A stretch of DNA of 64,000 bases from Frigidibacter mobilis (GTDB taxonomy: Bacteria > Pseudomonadota > Alphaproteobacteria > Rhodobacterales > Rhodobacteraceae), in NCBI RefSeq assembly GCF_001620265.1, contig NZ_CP012662.1:26060-90059 (forward strand), given 5' to 3'. Both the position numbers and the translations under genes were made by a program. Of this stretch, positions 30,092-39,129 are shown one piece after another. Below the pieces are notes generated by a model. That model worked only from the letters and a program-made list of their open reading frames with translations. It was not told the origin of the DNA and did not search any database. Every line of letters begins with the position of its first letter. The first letter of the stretch is position 1.

Positions 30092-30105
30092 CTGTCCAGA
30101 TAACA
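30092..30105. repeat. Right terminal repeat of the Tn554-like element
   Basis: Reverse complement TGTTATCTGGACAG; 12 of 14 match with the left end. Confidence 0.65.
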
Positions 30106-30194
30106 TCTAACCAGGAATGGACGGCGAGGTAATCCTCGACCGTACCGCCCCATTTCTTCACCGATGACAGGGCGTGGTGATAGGGATGTGCCAT
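30106..30194 (-). pseudogene. DUF6915-like protein, N-terminal 30 residues (cut by the Tn554-like element)
   Basis: From the ATG at 30194 the frame reads MAHPYHHALSSVKKWGG and continues EDYLAVHSWLD before entering the transposon, where it ends after 17 foreign residues. The missing part is at 21786-22076. The gene would have followed DUF6878 in the same direction, nine bases downstream. Confidence 0.8.
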
Positions 30195-30203
30195 CGCCGC
30201 CCC

Positions 30204-30695
30204 TCAGAAATCGTGGGTATAGAGTTCGGACGAGGTGAAGCGCTCGTTGAACTCGAGGTGGATGGAGCGAGCGCTCGCGTCGAAGCAGAACTCACCGTAG
30301 GCACCGTCGTTGTTTTCCCAACCGCCGTGGGTGTCGGAGAGGAAGTCGTAGGCCAGTTGCTCGACGACATCTTCCAGCGAAAGCGCCCGCATCTCGACCT
30401 CCGGGTCGTCCCAGGTCAATGCGGCATAGGCGATCTGGGTCTTGGGGAAAGTGACTTCGGCGTCGCCAGCGTAGGCTTCGATGCTTTCAACCTGGCCGCT
30501 ATCGCCATAGCCGTCAAAGCTCACGGTCACATGGGTGATGCCCGCGGCAGTCAGGCAATCGAAGAGGCGCTCCTTGTTGGCCGGACGCAAAGCTGCGATC
30601 CGCGCGTCACGCTCGGAGTGCCGAGCCAGCACGGCGGCGAAATCAATCCTGGACGGCGCCATCGGCGCGACCAGGGTGGGTTCGATCTTGGACAT
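30204..30695 (-). CDS. DUF6878-like conserved plasmid protein
   Basis: The protein has 163 residues from the ATG at 30695, with CGGAG eight bases before it. It contains FDGYGDSGQVESIEAYAG, then ALSLEDVVEQLAYDFLSDTH, GGWENNDGAYGEF and a final SIHLEFNERF. The acidic, aromatic pattern is that of the DUF6878 family found on plasmids next to DUF6915. Its biochemical role is unknown. Confidence 0.75.
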   Translation of the reverse strand: MSKIEPTLVAPMAPSRIDFAAVLARHSERDARIAALRPANKERLFDCLTAAGITHVTVSFDGYGDSGQVESIEAYAGDAEVTFPKTQIAYAALTWDDPEVEMRALSLEDVVEQLAYDFLSDTHGGWENNDGAYGEFCFDASARSIHLEFNERFTSSELYTHDF

Positions 30696-30790
30696 TGGAA
30701 ACTCCGAAATGAGGGAAAGGATCTGAACCCCGAGGTTCTCTCGTCCTCCTAGGCTCACATCCTCCCCTGCCCTTCTCTGACTCTCGGGCG

Positions 30791-31309
30791 TCACGCCGCG
30801 ATCTGCAGTGCGCGAGACGCGAAGACACGCCAGAGCGGATCGACAAGACGGGCATCGAGAACGTCGGCGTGGTGCCGCAGCCGTCGCGCGAGGCCATGTG
30901 CATGCCACTCGGCCGCCCGCATGGCCTGCGCGCGAGTCTGGCTGGCCTCGGACACGACGGCGCGGGCTTCGGCGGCATCCGAGACCGGGTGGCACCATGC
31001 GACCCCGCCATCACAGGTAGCCCCGGCCAGAACGAGGCGGCCCTCCCTATCAAGGATCGCCAGGATGCGCGGCGCGTCTTCAGGGGTGACATTTTCGGCG
31101 TGAACGATTGCCCCCTGCATGGCTTCGGCCAGCGTGGCAAAACGCTCCAGTACCTTGGGGTGTGCCTGCCCTGACATGAGAGCTGCGGGCGCATGGCAAG
31201 CCGTCGTGAGCGCAAACGGCAAGTCTTGATCTGCAAGAACGGTCAGGAAGCTCGCCGGCAAACCTGTCTTCTGTGTTTCCGGCTGAGTTTGGAGAGTAAG
31301 ATCGAACAT
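30791..31309 (-). CDS. Conserved plasmid protein of unknown function
   Basis: The protein has 172 residues from the ATG at 31309, chosen because GGAG sits nine bases upstream. It is alanine-rich and mixed alpha-beta (LPFALTTACHAPAALMSGQ; APRILAILDREGRLVLAGATC). It contains one pair of histidines, RRLRHHADVLDARL. It precedes DUF6878 on the same strand. I do not recognise a fold. Confidence 0.6.
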   Translation of the reverse strand: MFDLTLQTQPETQKTGLPASFLTVLADQDLPFALTTACHAPAALMSGQAHPKVLERFATLAEAMQGAIVHAENVTPEDAPRILAILDREGRLVLAGATCDGGVAWCHPVSDAAEARAVVSEASQTRAQAMRAAEWHAHGLARRLRHHADVLDARLVDPLWRVFASRALQIAA

Positions 31310-31405
31310 GGGCATATCTCCGACGGTGCGGAGAGCCTCTCTCCCCGCTTCAAACCGTCAAAGACCAAACCGCCCCCTCGGACTCTCTGTCGCTGATCGG
31401 GCCGA

Positions 31406-31905
31406 TCATTTCGGCGTTGGTAAATCGCCCCATCGAACCCGCAAGTAGCGCCCGTCGCGCTTTGGAAGATCTTTTCGGTCGATCATCCGACCCGAGACCT
31501 GAAAATCCTCGTTGATCTTTACAACCAAGAGCTTGTTGAAATGCCCATTGGTATCGACCACAACCACATCCTTTGTCTTGAATGGCGTAATGGTTTTGAC
31601 CTCGACATGATCATTGCCAAGTCTTCCGTCAGCACCCTGGGCGTAGGTCTTGTTCAGCTTGATACCGTACGTGATAGCACCGAACAGCTCACCGATATCG
31701 CCGTAGACAGAGAGGTGAAGGCCGGTCTCGAGGTGGTAGCTTTCCGCGAGGGACAGGAGATCCTCAAAATATGGATCATAGACCGGATCGCGTTCGGGTA
31801 TTTAGCGCCCCACTCCTTGTAGCGAAGCTGCTCGTCGATTTCCGACCAGGTAACCCATTCGCCGTCATCATAAAATGCACGATCTGACCAATCAATTTCT
31901 TCCAT
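31406..31905 (-). CDS. Conserved protein resembling DUF6998 (one frameshift)
   Basis: The frame starts MEEIDWSDRAFYDDGEWVTW and slips near 31800, where one base is missing after TACCCG. With it restored the protein continues ESYHLETGLHLSVYGDIGEL, GADGRLGNDHVEVKTITP and FNKLLVVKINEDFQ, and ends at 31406 with about 166 residues. The D-x-VEVKT pattern (D...ExK) together with the strand order recalls PD-(D/E)XK nuclease folds and the DUF6998 family, which I name from memory only. A role in defence is possible but not shown. Confidence 0.6.
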
Positions 31906-31966
31906 GCGCGTACTTCCAACACCTAAACGTGTCGGGCACAGTAGCAGATCGATGAAACAGGAACGA

Positions 31967-31992
31967 GACCGGAGGCGATATCGCCTCCGGTC
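31967..31992 (-). terminator. Perfect 26-bp palindrome after DUF932
   Basis: Thirteen-base arms (GACCGGAGGCGAT and its complement) meet without a loop seven bases past the DUF932 stop. A T-rich stretch follows on the minus strand. Most likely a transcription terminator. Confidence 0.6.
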
Positions 31993-31998
31993 GCCACC

Positions 31999-33198
31999 TC
32001 AACCAACGCGGTCGAGAAGCTTCTTGGCGCGCCCTTCCATATCAAGGCGGGCATCCTGCTGAGTCTTGTCGCGCGCAAGCCGGGTAATGCCCTGTACGAA
32101 GTCGAAGATGCTCTCGGGCGGGCGACCTTCCTCCACCAGCACCTTCTCGATGATCTTGCCGGATTCGGCCTTCGAGAAACCGCGCTTGCGCAGGAAATCC
32201 GCGCGGTCCTCATCGCTGCGCGCCACGACCTGCTGCCGCGCGGCCTTGATGCCGTTCACGAAGCCCTGCGGCGAGGAATTGGCAAACCGCGTCAGCGCCG
32301 GAGCCGCCTCATGGGCGAAGCGCGAGGCGGCGTATTTCGAGTGGCGGATCTTGATCTCCTGGAAATCCTCGACACCCCAGAGGTTGCGGTTCTGGCACAC
32401 CGCCCGCAGATAGAAGCTCGCCATGCCAAGGGTCTTCGCGCCCACCTCGGAATTCCAGCAATAGAAGCCCCGGAAATAGAGATCGGGGGAGCCGTCGGGT
32501 AACTTGCCTGCTTCGATCGGATTGCGATCGTCGACCAGGAACAGGAAGACATCGCGGTCCGAGGCGTAGAGCGTGGTCGTGTCGCGGCTGATTTCGACAT
32601 CGGGGTTGTAGACCCCGGTCGACCAATCCAGCACACCCGGCACCTTCCAGCGCGTATCGCCCGTGCCATTGCCCGCGATGCGCTGAACCGCCTCGACAAG
32701 CTCGAAGTCATGGATGCGGCCGTAGTCGGGACCGGTCACGGCGCGCAGTTCCGTGCGGCCATCCTCGGTCTCGAAGGTCTTCACCTGCTCGGCGCGGTGG
32801 TTGGTCAAACCGTATTGCAGGTTGATCCCCGCCAGAGGCGCGGGAAGTTGCCGCAGGTAGGATGCCGGGGCACCGACGATGCTGGCAAGCTGGCCGAAGG
32901 CCCAGTGCGTGGGCGCGACCGGCTCATGCGCTTTCGGCAGGACCAAGTGCAGCCGCTCTGCACTGTCGCGCGCTGCCTCGACACGGATGTCGGCGGTTTG
33001 CACCACCCGGCTGCGGCTGCGCTCAGAGCGACCCTTCACATTGGCCCAGAGATCGTCGAGCGACAGGTACCGCTCGTCATCCGGCCTGTTGAACCATTCG
33101 GACGACACCCGCCCATTCCGGTCACCCCGGCTCACATCCACTTTCCAGCCACCAGCCCGCGTCGGCTGTACCGCATCCAGAACTTCCACAACGCCCAT
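31999..33198 (-). CDS. DUF932 domain protein
   Basis: The protein has 399 residues from the ATG at 33198, seven bases after GGAGG. Core segments include LRAVTGPDYGRIHDFELVEA, LYASDRDVFLFLVDD and GFYCWNSEVGAKTLGMASF, all typical of DUF932 (phage/plasmid-like protein). Such genes are near universal on plasmids and integrative elements of Proteobacteria; a link to DNA replication or recombination is suspected. It is transcribed away from the Argonaute operon. Confidence 0.85.
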   Translation of the reverse strand: MGVVEVLDAVQPTRAGGWKVDVSRGDRNGRVSSEWFNRPDDERYLSLDDLWANVKGRSERSRSRVVQTADIRVEAARDSAERLHLVLPKAHEPVAPTHWAFGQLASIVGAPASYLRQLPAPLAGINLQYGLTNHRAEQVKTFETEDGRTELRAVTGPDYGRIHDFELVEAVQRIAGNGTGDTRWKVPGVLDWSTGVYNPDVEISRDTTTLYASDRDVFLFLVDDRNPIEAGKLPDGSPDLYFRGFYCWNSEVGAKTLGMASFYLRAVCQNRNLWGVEDFQEIKIRHSKYAASRFAHEAAPALTRFANSSPQGFVNGIKAARQQVVARSDEDRADFLRKRGFSKAESGKIIEKVLVEEGRPPESIFDFVQGITRLARDKTQQDARLDMEGRAKKLLDRVG

Positions 33199-33512
33199 CG
33201 GCATTCCTCCGCGACAGGCGCCGGGAGCCACTCTCCCAGCCCTCAACCTGTCGCAAAGGAACCAACCCTGCTCTCACTCTTGAACCCATGCCTCGATTGC
33301 AGACGTTCGGGACTGACGCCACGAACCGCCTCATTGCGGGCGAAGCGGACTCACGCTGCATGGTGAATGAATTTCTAGTACAGCAAATTTATCTAGCGAA
33401 ACGTTTCGCAAGTTGTTTCCGATTCGCAGGATGCAGAGGTACAGCGCCCCGGGGTGACCTGCTGCATCGTCACACTTCACGCTACCCACGCCTCTACCCA
33501 AGGGGCAATAGC

Positions 33513-33541
33513 TTGAAATGTTCCGCTGATGTTCCTATTCT
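33513..33541 (+). promoter_or_regulatory. Promoter of the short Argonaute operon with embedded LexA box
   Basis: TTGAAA (33513-33518) and TATTCT (33536-33541) are spaced by 17 bases, a good housekeeping promoter. Inside the spacer, GTTC-N7-GTTC (33520-33534) is an exact alphaproteobacterial LexA site. LexA bound here would occlude RNA polymerase. A GGAGGGG ribosome site follows, and the start codon is at 33572. The rest of 33199-33512 shows no gene. Confidence 0.72.
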
Positions 33542-33571
33542 GTACTAACAAAGTTTGTTGAAGGAGGGGCA

Positions 33572-35014
33572 ATGAGGCAGCTGACGGTCGAAAACAGTCT
33601 CCGTGAGGTAGTCACTCGCTTGGAGCGCCAGGTCGAACTGGCGACCGCCCAAGGGCGCACGGATATCAACTTGGCCCTCGAAGATGCGTTCATCCCAATC
33701 CTGAAGGCGACTTACAATCTTCCGAACCTCATCAACTTAAACCGTAAGCGAAAAAACTACCCCGGAATCGACCTCGGTGACGACCACGATCGGGTGGCGT
33801 TCCAAATCACCTCGACCACGACGCTCGACAAGGTGAAGTCGACCGTCCAGCAATTCATGGACCGCGCCTACTACAACAGTTTCGACGAACTCTACGTTTT
33901 GATGCTGACACCAAAGCAGTCCTCCTACAGTCAAGCGGCGATCGACGGGCTGCTGACAGACCAGCTCTCCTTCAACTGCAAAAAGCACATCATCGACCTT
34001 GGCGATCTCCTTCGGGAGGTGTCCGCCCTACGCGTCACCGCTCAGGAGCGAATCCTAAAGGAATTCGAGCACATCCTGGGCGAGACCGAAGCCTTCATCA
34101 GCTTTAGCGCTGAGACCATCGAGACGCCGACCACGATCACGTCGAACCTACAGGCTATTGAGCTTCCCGCATCTGTCTACGTCGCTGAACTCACGATTGA
34201 CGATAAGGCGGTCATCACGCGGGCGAAGGCCGAGTTGAACTATGGTGGCCGCTCAACGAACCGGCGTTCGACCATCAAAATGGCTCTGCTACTGGAAGGC
34301 GTTGAGACGGACGCTTGGGTCTACTACGATGGCAGACTCTTCGCGTTCCAGGACATGGAACAAACAGGGGTCGCTGCGGTTATCGACGCGGGATCAATCG
34401 AACGCTTGGACGTGACAGACCTTTCCGACTCGCCGGAGATCGAGAACGTAAACATCCTCAAACAGCTCCTCGTCGCGCAGACCCAAGAGCGCCTGAAGAG
34501 CAAACAGGTGCGTCTGCACTCAAAAGATAGGTTCTTTTTCTTTGGCCCGAGCCAGGAAGGACAGAAAGAGCGCAAGGAGGCGTGGATCGGCAAGAAAAGG
34601 TCCGAGCGGCGCGTCTACAAGGTCATCCAACAGAAGAAGGACCCCACCAAGGTAGCGCATCATCAGCACCTGTCCTTCAATCTGTCGTTCATCAGATTCG
34701 AGGATGCGTGGTATGCGGAGATCGTCCCGAGTTGGTACTACTCTTTCAACGGCTACAGGCGATCAAACTGGCATGAGGACCTACTTTCGAAGCAGAAGCG
34801 TCAAGAACACAATTCGACCGTGCGGGATCAGGTTCGCTTCGTCGCCTACTTCCTCGCCAGCTTGACTGAGGACGGAGTGGGTACATCGGAGATCCGCTAC
34901 CAGTCGCTTATCCAGTTCGAGACGAACCAAGGCACTGAGGCTGAGGCTTTGATGAGCGAGGTGGAGGGTGTCGTCGAAGAGAATGCCGATGATCCCGATG
35001 AGGTGGCGGCATGA
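33572..35014 (+). CDS. SMEK-APAZ protein, effector partner of a short Argonaute
   Basis: The protein has 480 residues and is intact. The N-terminal 170 residues are a SMEK-type domain: NLINLNRKRKNYPGIDLGDD and VAFQITST (64-82) lie where PD-(D/E)XK nucleases keep their metal-binding D and (E/Q)-x-K/T. The C-terminal half (about 190-460) looks like APAZ, with FNLSFIRFEDAWYAEIVPSW then GYRRSNWHEDLLSKQKRQEHN, the pattern seen next to short Argonautes. In known short pAgo systems an APAZ-fused effector (TIR, SIR2 or nuclease) is held by the Argonaute and triggered by guide-target binding. Here the effector would be a nuclease-like SMEK domain; that is inference. Confidence 0.7.
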   Translation: MRQLTVENSLREVVTRLERQVELATAQGRTDINLALEDAFIPILKATYNLPNLINLNRKRKNYPGIDLGDDHDRVAFQITSTTTLDKVKSTVQQFMDRAYYNSFDELYVLMLTPKQSSYSQAAIDGLLTDQLSFNCKKHIIDLGDLLREVSALRVTAQERILKEFEHILGETEAFISFSAETIETPTTITSNLQAIELPASVYVAELTIDDKAVITRAKAELNYGGRSTNRRSTIKMALLLEGVETDAWVYYDGRLFAFQDMEQTGVAAVIDAGSIERLDVTDLSDSPEIENVNILKQLLVAQTQERLKSKQVRLHSKDRFFFFGPSQEGQKERKEAWIGKKRSERRVYKVIQQKKDPTKVAHHQHLSFNLSFIRFEDAWYAEIVPSWYYSFNGYRRSNWHEDLLSKQKRQEHNSTVRDQVRFVAYFLASLTEDGVGTSEIRYQSLIQFETNQGTEAEALMSEVEGVVEENADDPDEVAA

Positions 35015-36416
35015 AGCTCACTACGCTCGCAGAACCTTTGCTAGAGTTCGGCACTGGCACTCACATCTGTCCGCGCACCGGTATTGAGCAGATGGGGGTC
35101 TACGACAAGCGCGATGAGTTGCGCCGCACTGAATTGAGGATCGGCGTCGTCGGACGCGGTGAGGGCATCGACCTTCTGGATGAATGGCTTGCAAAATGCA
35201 GGGCCGGCGTGGAGCGCAAGGCCGGCTCGAAGCTGCCGAACCTCTTTCGCGGGTTTGGCGGCATTAGCCCGGATCATGGTTTCCTAACCCGCATCATCAA
35301 CTCGCCGCAGTACACCAGACCGTTGCAGAAGTCGGAGATCACCAGCGCGCTGAAGCTCGAAACGCGGGCGGACCGGATCGAGCGTGCAGTCAATCTCTTC
35401 TACGAGCAGGTACGATTTCTCGCGGAGAACAGGGCGGTCGACGTCATCGTCTGCGTCCTGCCGAATGAACTGTTCGACTCTGTCACGACGAGGACCGAGG
35501 GTGAGGCGTCCAACGATGAACTGGAGCACAATTTCAGGCGCATTCTGAAGGCGCGGTGCATGCACTTGGGCACACCGCTCCAGCTCGTGCGTGAGAAGAC
35601 CATGCTCATTACCAAGCAGTCCGGCGATCAGCAGGATCCGGCGACCAAGGCGTGGAACTTTGCAACGGCGCTCTACTACAAAGGCAACCGCACGATTCCT
35701 TGGCGACTTGTCGAGGACAACGCCAAGCCGACGTCATGCTACATCGGAATCGGTTTCTACAAGAGCCGAGACGGCGAGACAGTCTCATCAAGCCTTGCGC
35801 AGGTCTTCGATGAGTTCGGCCACGGTATCATTTTACGGGGTACCCCGGTCTCGATCGACAAAAAGAACCGCCGTCCCTACCTGTCGGAGGAGCAAGCTTA
35901 CGAGCTACTGCGCGATGCCCTGGAAGAGTATGATCGAGCACTCCAGCACATGCCGGCTCGCGTCGTAATCCACAAATCTAGCCATTTCCGCGATAGTGAG
36001 CAGGCCGGGTTCCGCCGTGCGCTGAAGGAAAAGGGGGTCCGCTCACGCGACTTCGTGGCGATAACCGGCACCGACATCCGCCTCTTCGGGACAAGAACTA
36101 CCCGCCCAAGCGTGGTACGCTTCTGACGATGTCCGAGTCTGACGGCATCCTTTACACGCGCGGCACGGTGGACTTCTACAAGACCTATCCGGGGATGTAC
36201 GTGCCCAGCCCTGTTAGGGTGACGGCCTACGATCAGGATTCGTCATTGGAGGGCCTCTGCGAAGAAATTCTTGGGCTCACGAAGATGAACTGGAACAACA
36301 CGCAACTTGATGGACGTCTGCCGATCACGCTCGAATGCGCCAGCAAGATCGGTGACATCATGAAGTACGTCGATTCGAAGGAACGACCGCAGGTCAGCTA
36401 CAGCTTCTATATGTAA
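35011..36416 (+). CDS. Short prokaryotic Argonaute, PIWI protein (one frameshift)
   Basis: Reconstructed length is 469 residues, normal for short pAgos (MID-PIWI only). The MID region has DVIVCVLPNELFDSV. PIWI segments are CYIGIGFYKSRDGETVSSS (near 243), PARVVIHKSSHFRDSEQAGF (near 317) and, after the frameshift at about 36088, LYTRGTVDFYKTYPGMYVP. The usual catalytic aspartates are absent (YIGIGFY, HKSSHF), so it should bind but not cut, as in other short pAgos. The ATG overlaps the SMEK-APAZ stop by four bases. Confidence 0.78.
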
Positions 36417-36445
36417 AAGACTGCGATCGAGGTTTAGAGTACGAG

Positions 36446-36656
36446 ATGTATTGCTATGTTGACGAGAGCGGCAATACGGGGGCCAACCTCTTCGATCCGG
36501 CTCAGCCCGTCCTTTACTACGGGTTAATCACGTCGAAGACGAATCTTGATGTCACCGCCGAACCGCTGCTCCGAGCAGCCCGCGCAAAGCTGGGCGTCGA
36601 ACGGCTGCATGCGAATGAGTTGGGCGTCAGAAGGCTGTCGGACGTTGCGCTGAGCC
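36446..36656 (+). pseudogene. DUF3800 protein, truncated by insertion
   Basis: It begins MYCYVDESGNTGANLFDP, the DxS strand that opens DUF3800 domains (an RNase H-like fold). About 70 residues in, after LGVRRLSDVALS, the sequence turns into an IS66-like end and the frame closes 13 residues later. It lies 29 bases after the Argonaute gene on the same strand and may have been a third gene of that operon. Confidence 0.7.
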
Positions 36657-36747
36657 GTAAGCGCTGTCCTGACCCCACCTTCCTGTTGAATCCGTAAGCT
36701 GCGATGCGCCCTTGTGTGGAGATTTGCACGGGAGGTGTCATTGGGAG
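36657..36747. mobile_element. Remnant end of an IS66-family element
   Basis: It begins GTAAGCGCTGTCCTGAC; IS66-family terminal repeats start with GTAAGCG. Only 91 bases remain before the IS3-family element. No transposase gene is left. Confidence 0.4.
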
Positions 36748-36765
36748 TGACCTGCCACTGAACTT

Positions 36766-37695
36766 TCATCCAGCCGCGACCGGAGCCCGGTTAGTGTTTA
36801 CGCCGATTGGCGCAGGTTGAGCAATCGCCCGACGCGCGGAGCTTTCATCTCGCGCAGCGGGGCGGGCGATTGCGGTGGTCAGGGCCCGTGCGTAGTCAGC
36901 CGGGGTCTGGTAGCCCAAGGCCGAATGCGGACGCTCGGTGTTGTAGTCGGCAGCCCAAGCGGCGATCACGATCCGCGCGTGGGCCAGATTGCGGAACATG
37001 GTCTCGTTGAGCAGTTCGTCTCGCATCCGGCCGTTGAAACTCTCTACGAAACCGTTCTGCATCGGCTTGCCTGGCGCGATGTAGTGCCATTCGATCCGGT
37101 GCTCGGAACACCACCGCAGGATGGCGTTGGAGGTCAGTTCCGTGCCGTTGTCGCTGACAATCATTCCGGGTTTGCCACGGCGTTCGATCAGGGCCGTCAG
37201 TTCACGTGCCACGCGGCGCCCCGATATCGAGGTGTCCGGTATTGCCGCGAGACATTCACGGGTGACGTCGTCGACCACGTTGAGAACCCGGAAGCGCTGG
37301 CCATTGGCGAATTGGTCATGGACGAAATCCAATGACCAACGGGCATTGGGCCGCGCCTCGACCAGGATCGGTGCCCGTGTCCCGACGGCCTTGCGGCGTG
37401 CTTTGCGTTTGCGCACCGTCAGCCCTTCCTCGCGGTAGAGCCTATAGATCCGGTTGATCCCGGAAGGCTCGCCCTCGCGCCGCAGAAGCACGAAGAGCCG
37501 CCGATAACCGAACCGTCGACGCTCGTTCGCCAGTTCTCGCAGCCGTCCGCGCAGCACCGTGTCCGGCGCACGCTGCGCCTGGTAGCGGACCATCTTGCGA
37601 TCCGCAGCGACAATCCGACACGCCCGCCGTTCCGATAGCCCGAAAAAGGCTTGCAGATGCGCGACCGCCTCGCGCTTAACGGCAGGCGTCACCAC
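36766..37695 (-). CDS. IS3-family transposase OrfB (DDE integrase)
   Basis: The protein has 309 residues. An HTH_21-like part ([13 protein letters not shown]) precedes the rve integrase core with the DDE residues in [21 protein letters not shown] and [14 protein letters not shown]. The run AAAAAAG at 37695-37701 (minus strand), just before the orfA stop, is the classical slippery site by which IS3 elements make the OrfAB fusion transposase by a -1 shift. Intact, so the copy may be active. Confidence 0.9.
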   Translation of the reverse strand: MVTPAVKREAVAHLQAFFGLSERRACRIVAADRKMVRYQAQRAPDTVLRGRLRELANERRRFGYRRLFVLLRREGEPSGINRIYRLYREEGLTVRKRKARRKAVGTRAPILVEARPNARWSLDFVHDQFANGQRFRVLNVVDDVTRECLAAIPDTSISGRRVARELTALIERRGKPGMIVSDNGTELTSNAILRWCSEHRIEWHYIAPGKPMQNGFVESFNGRMRDELLNETMFRNLAHARIVIAAWAADYNTERPHSALGYQTPADYARALTTAIARPAARDESSARRAIAQPAPIGVNTNRAPVAAG

Positions 37696-37955
37696 TTTTT
37701 TGAGACCAGTTCCTTCATCGCGGCCAGATCGAGCATTTGCTCGGCCAGCAACTTCTTTAGCCTGGCGTTCTCATCCTCAAGTGTCTTCAGCCGCTTCGTC
37801 TCCGACACAGTCATGCCGCCGAATTTGGCTTTCCAGTTATAGAAGGTGCCTTCCGACATGCCGTGCTTGCGGCACAGGTCAGCGCACTTCGCGCCTGCCT
37901 CGTGCTCGGCCAGAATGCCGATGATCTGTTCGTCCGTGAATCTCGTTCGCTTCAT
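37689..37955 (-). CDS. IS3-family transposase OrfA
   Basis: The protein has 88 residues. A helix-turn-helix ([24 protein letters not shown] then [13 protein letters not shown]) binds the element ends, and a leucine zipper ([20 protein letters not shown]) allows dimers. It overlaps orfB and ends just after the A6G slippery site. Confidence 0.9.
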   Translation of the reverse strand: MKRTRFTDEQIIGILAEHEAGAKCADLCRKHGMSEGTFYNWKAKFGGMTVSETKRLKTLEDENARLKKLLAEQMLDLAAMKELVSKKW

Positions 37956-38015
37956 TGTCCGTCCTCAAGTTGGGCCGGACTCTAATCGACGGTGGAGGAA
38001 AAATCCCGTGGCAGG

Positions 38016-38378
38016 TCAGTTCTCGGCCGACTTCGGGCGGCTCAAGAAGTCGACCTTTTCGGCGATGATCTCGCAGCCGTAGCGGTCGTTCCCCATGCTA
38101 TCGATCCACTTGGTGTAGTGGATGCGGCCGTGGACGAGGACCTTCATGCCCTTTTCGCAATGCTCAGCGACCGTCTTGCCGAGACCGTTGAAGCAGGTGA
38201 TGCGGTGCCATTCGGTGTCCATGACCCGGTAGCCGTTCTCGTCGCGCATCACACGGCCTTCCGAGAGGCGGGGCGCGAGGTGGCGAGGCTGAAGTTGGTG
38301 ATCTTGGTGCCGCTTTGCGTGGTGCGAACTTCGGGGGTCTGACCGATGTTGCCGGCGAGGATGACGATGTTCTGCATG
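38016..38378 (-). CDS. ssb: Single-stranded DNA-binding protein, C-terminus lost (one frameshift)
   Basis: The protein starts MQNIVILAGNIGQTPEVRTT with an OB fold through ITNFSLATS, EWHRITCFNGLGKTVAEHC and VHGRIHYTKWID. A single C is missing in a run near 38271. It ends KVDFLSRPKSAEN with the stop TGA supplied by the first bases of the IS3 element, so the original tail is gone. SSB proteins need an acidic C-terminal tip to recruit partners; none is present here. It would still bind ssDNA. Confidence 0.82.
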   Translation of the reverse strand, partial: HAEHRHPRRQHRSDPRSSHHAKRHQDHQLQPRHLAPRLSEGRVMRDENGYRVMDTEWHRITCFNGLGKTVAEHCEKGMKVLVHGRIHYTKWIDSMGNDRYGCEIIAEKVDFLSRPKSAEN

Positions 38379-39129
38379 ATAAGCTCCTGTGTGTCCTGTC
38401 TTCGGGACCGTCCCTTCGACAAGACCCTGAAAAAGCCCGTCGGGTGACGCGTGCACGGTGGACAGCATGGACACCGGACACCCCCAGAGGACCGGGGTGG
38501 AGCGGGCAGGACGCCAAAGGCGGCTAACACGGCCCGGACTGACGCGGGGTTGCGCGCAGGAGACCGAACGGGATTAGGGGATTGTCAGTCGAAGGGATGG
38601 CCCAGAAGACAGAGAGATACGGGGAGCCCATGCCAGACCATGACCCCTTGCCAATCGGACTGTTTGACCCAAAGCCCAGCACCCCACCAGCGGCGCAAGT
38701 GTCGATCACCGGCTCTCGCCCCCCTGCCCTTCCCTGCAGGGGAATGCAGGGCCTTGCCGCGGCAGGCTATCGATACCGGAATATTCAGGACACGAACCGC
38801 ACCAACGGCTGATTTCGATCTCGGGACATTGTCGCCCAACGCTCTGCAGAAAATGCGGAAGAAAGTCGCTAGGTCAATCTCCACGGTCTAGGATTGGCAG
38901 ATGGCGAAAGGTTGCACCAAGACGGAAGCCATCGCCACGGGATGAACCACTTTCTGGCCGAACTGATCGGGGAGAATTGAAACCGCTTGTGCGCCGGCAT
39001 CTCAGGGTTTCCGGCACCCTGAGCTTTTGGCGGCGACCTGGTCCGGTCACGGCTGAAACTACGGCTGTTCGTCAATGTGGCGAGGATAGATTGACGGCAG
39101 ACGACATGGCTGCATGGAAAACTCCGGGT
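38379..39129. other. Region of 750 bases without a convincing gene
   Basis: Short frames on both strands here have no recognisable motif and no ribosome site. The ssb promoter should lie at the low end (an AGGAGCTTATC ribosome site precedes the ssb ATG). I see no repeat, tRNA or IS end in the rest. Confidence 0.4.

Larger units (their letters stand above)
22077..30105. mobile_element. Tn554-like transposon carrying a TetR-controlled efflux operon
   Basis: The 8,029-bp element has imperfect 14-bp terminal inverted repeats (22077-22090 and 30092-30105; 12 of 14 match, both ending TGGACAG inward). It splits a DUF6915 gene at the middle of a target palindrome, CTGGTCTAACCAG. Two overlapping tyrosine recombinases of TnpA/TnpB type lie at the left end. 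Cargo genes follow: a small membrane protein, TetR, cytochrome b561, HlyD, FtsX and ABC ATPase. No TnpC gene was found. Confidence 0.8.
36748..38018 (-). mobile_element. IS3-family insertion sequence
   Basis: It is 1,271 bp. Its ends share TGACCTGCCAC as inverted tips (36748-36758 and 38008-38018), with partial matches further in. It holds orfA and orfB. No target duplication is visible (GAG left, GTT right), so a flanking deletion has probably occurred. Confidence 0.85.

Noticed and set aside
29633..30106. Minus-strand frame over the ABC ATPase and transposon end
   Set aside because: Shadow of the ATPase; no start context or motif.
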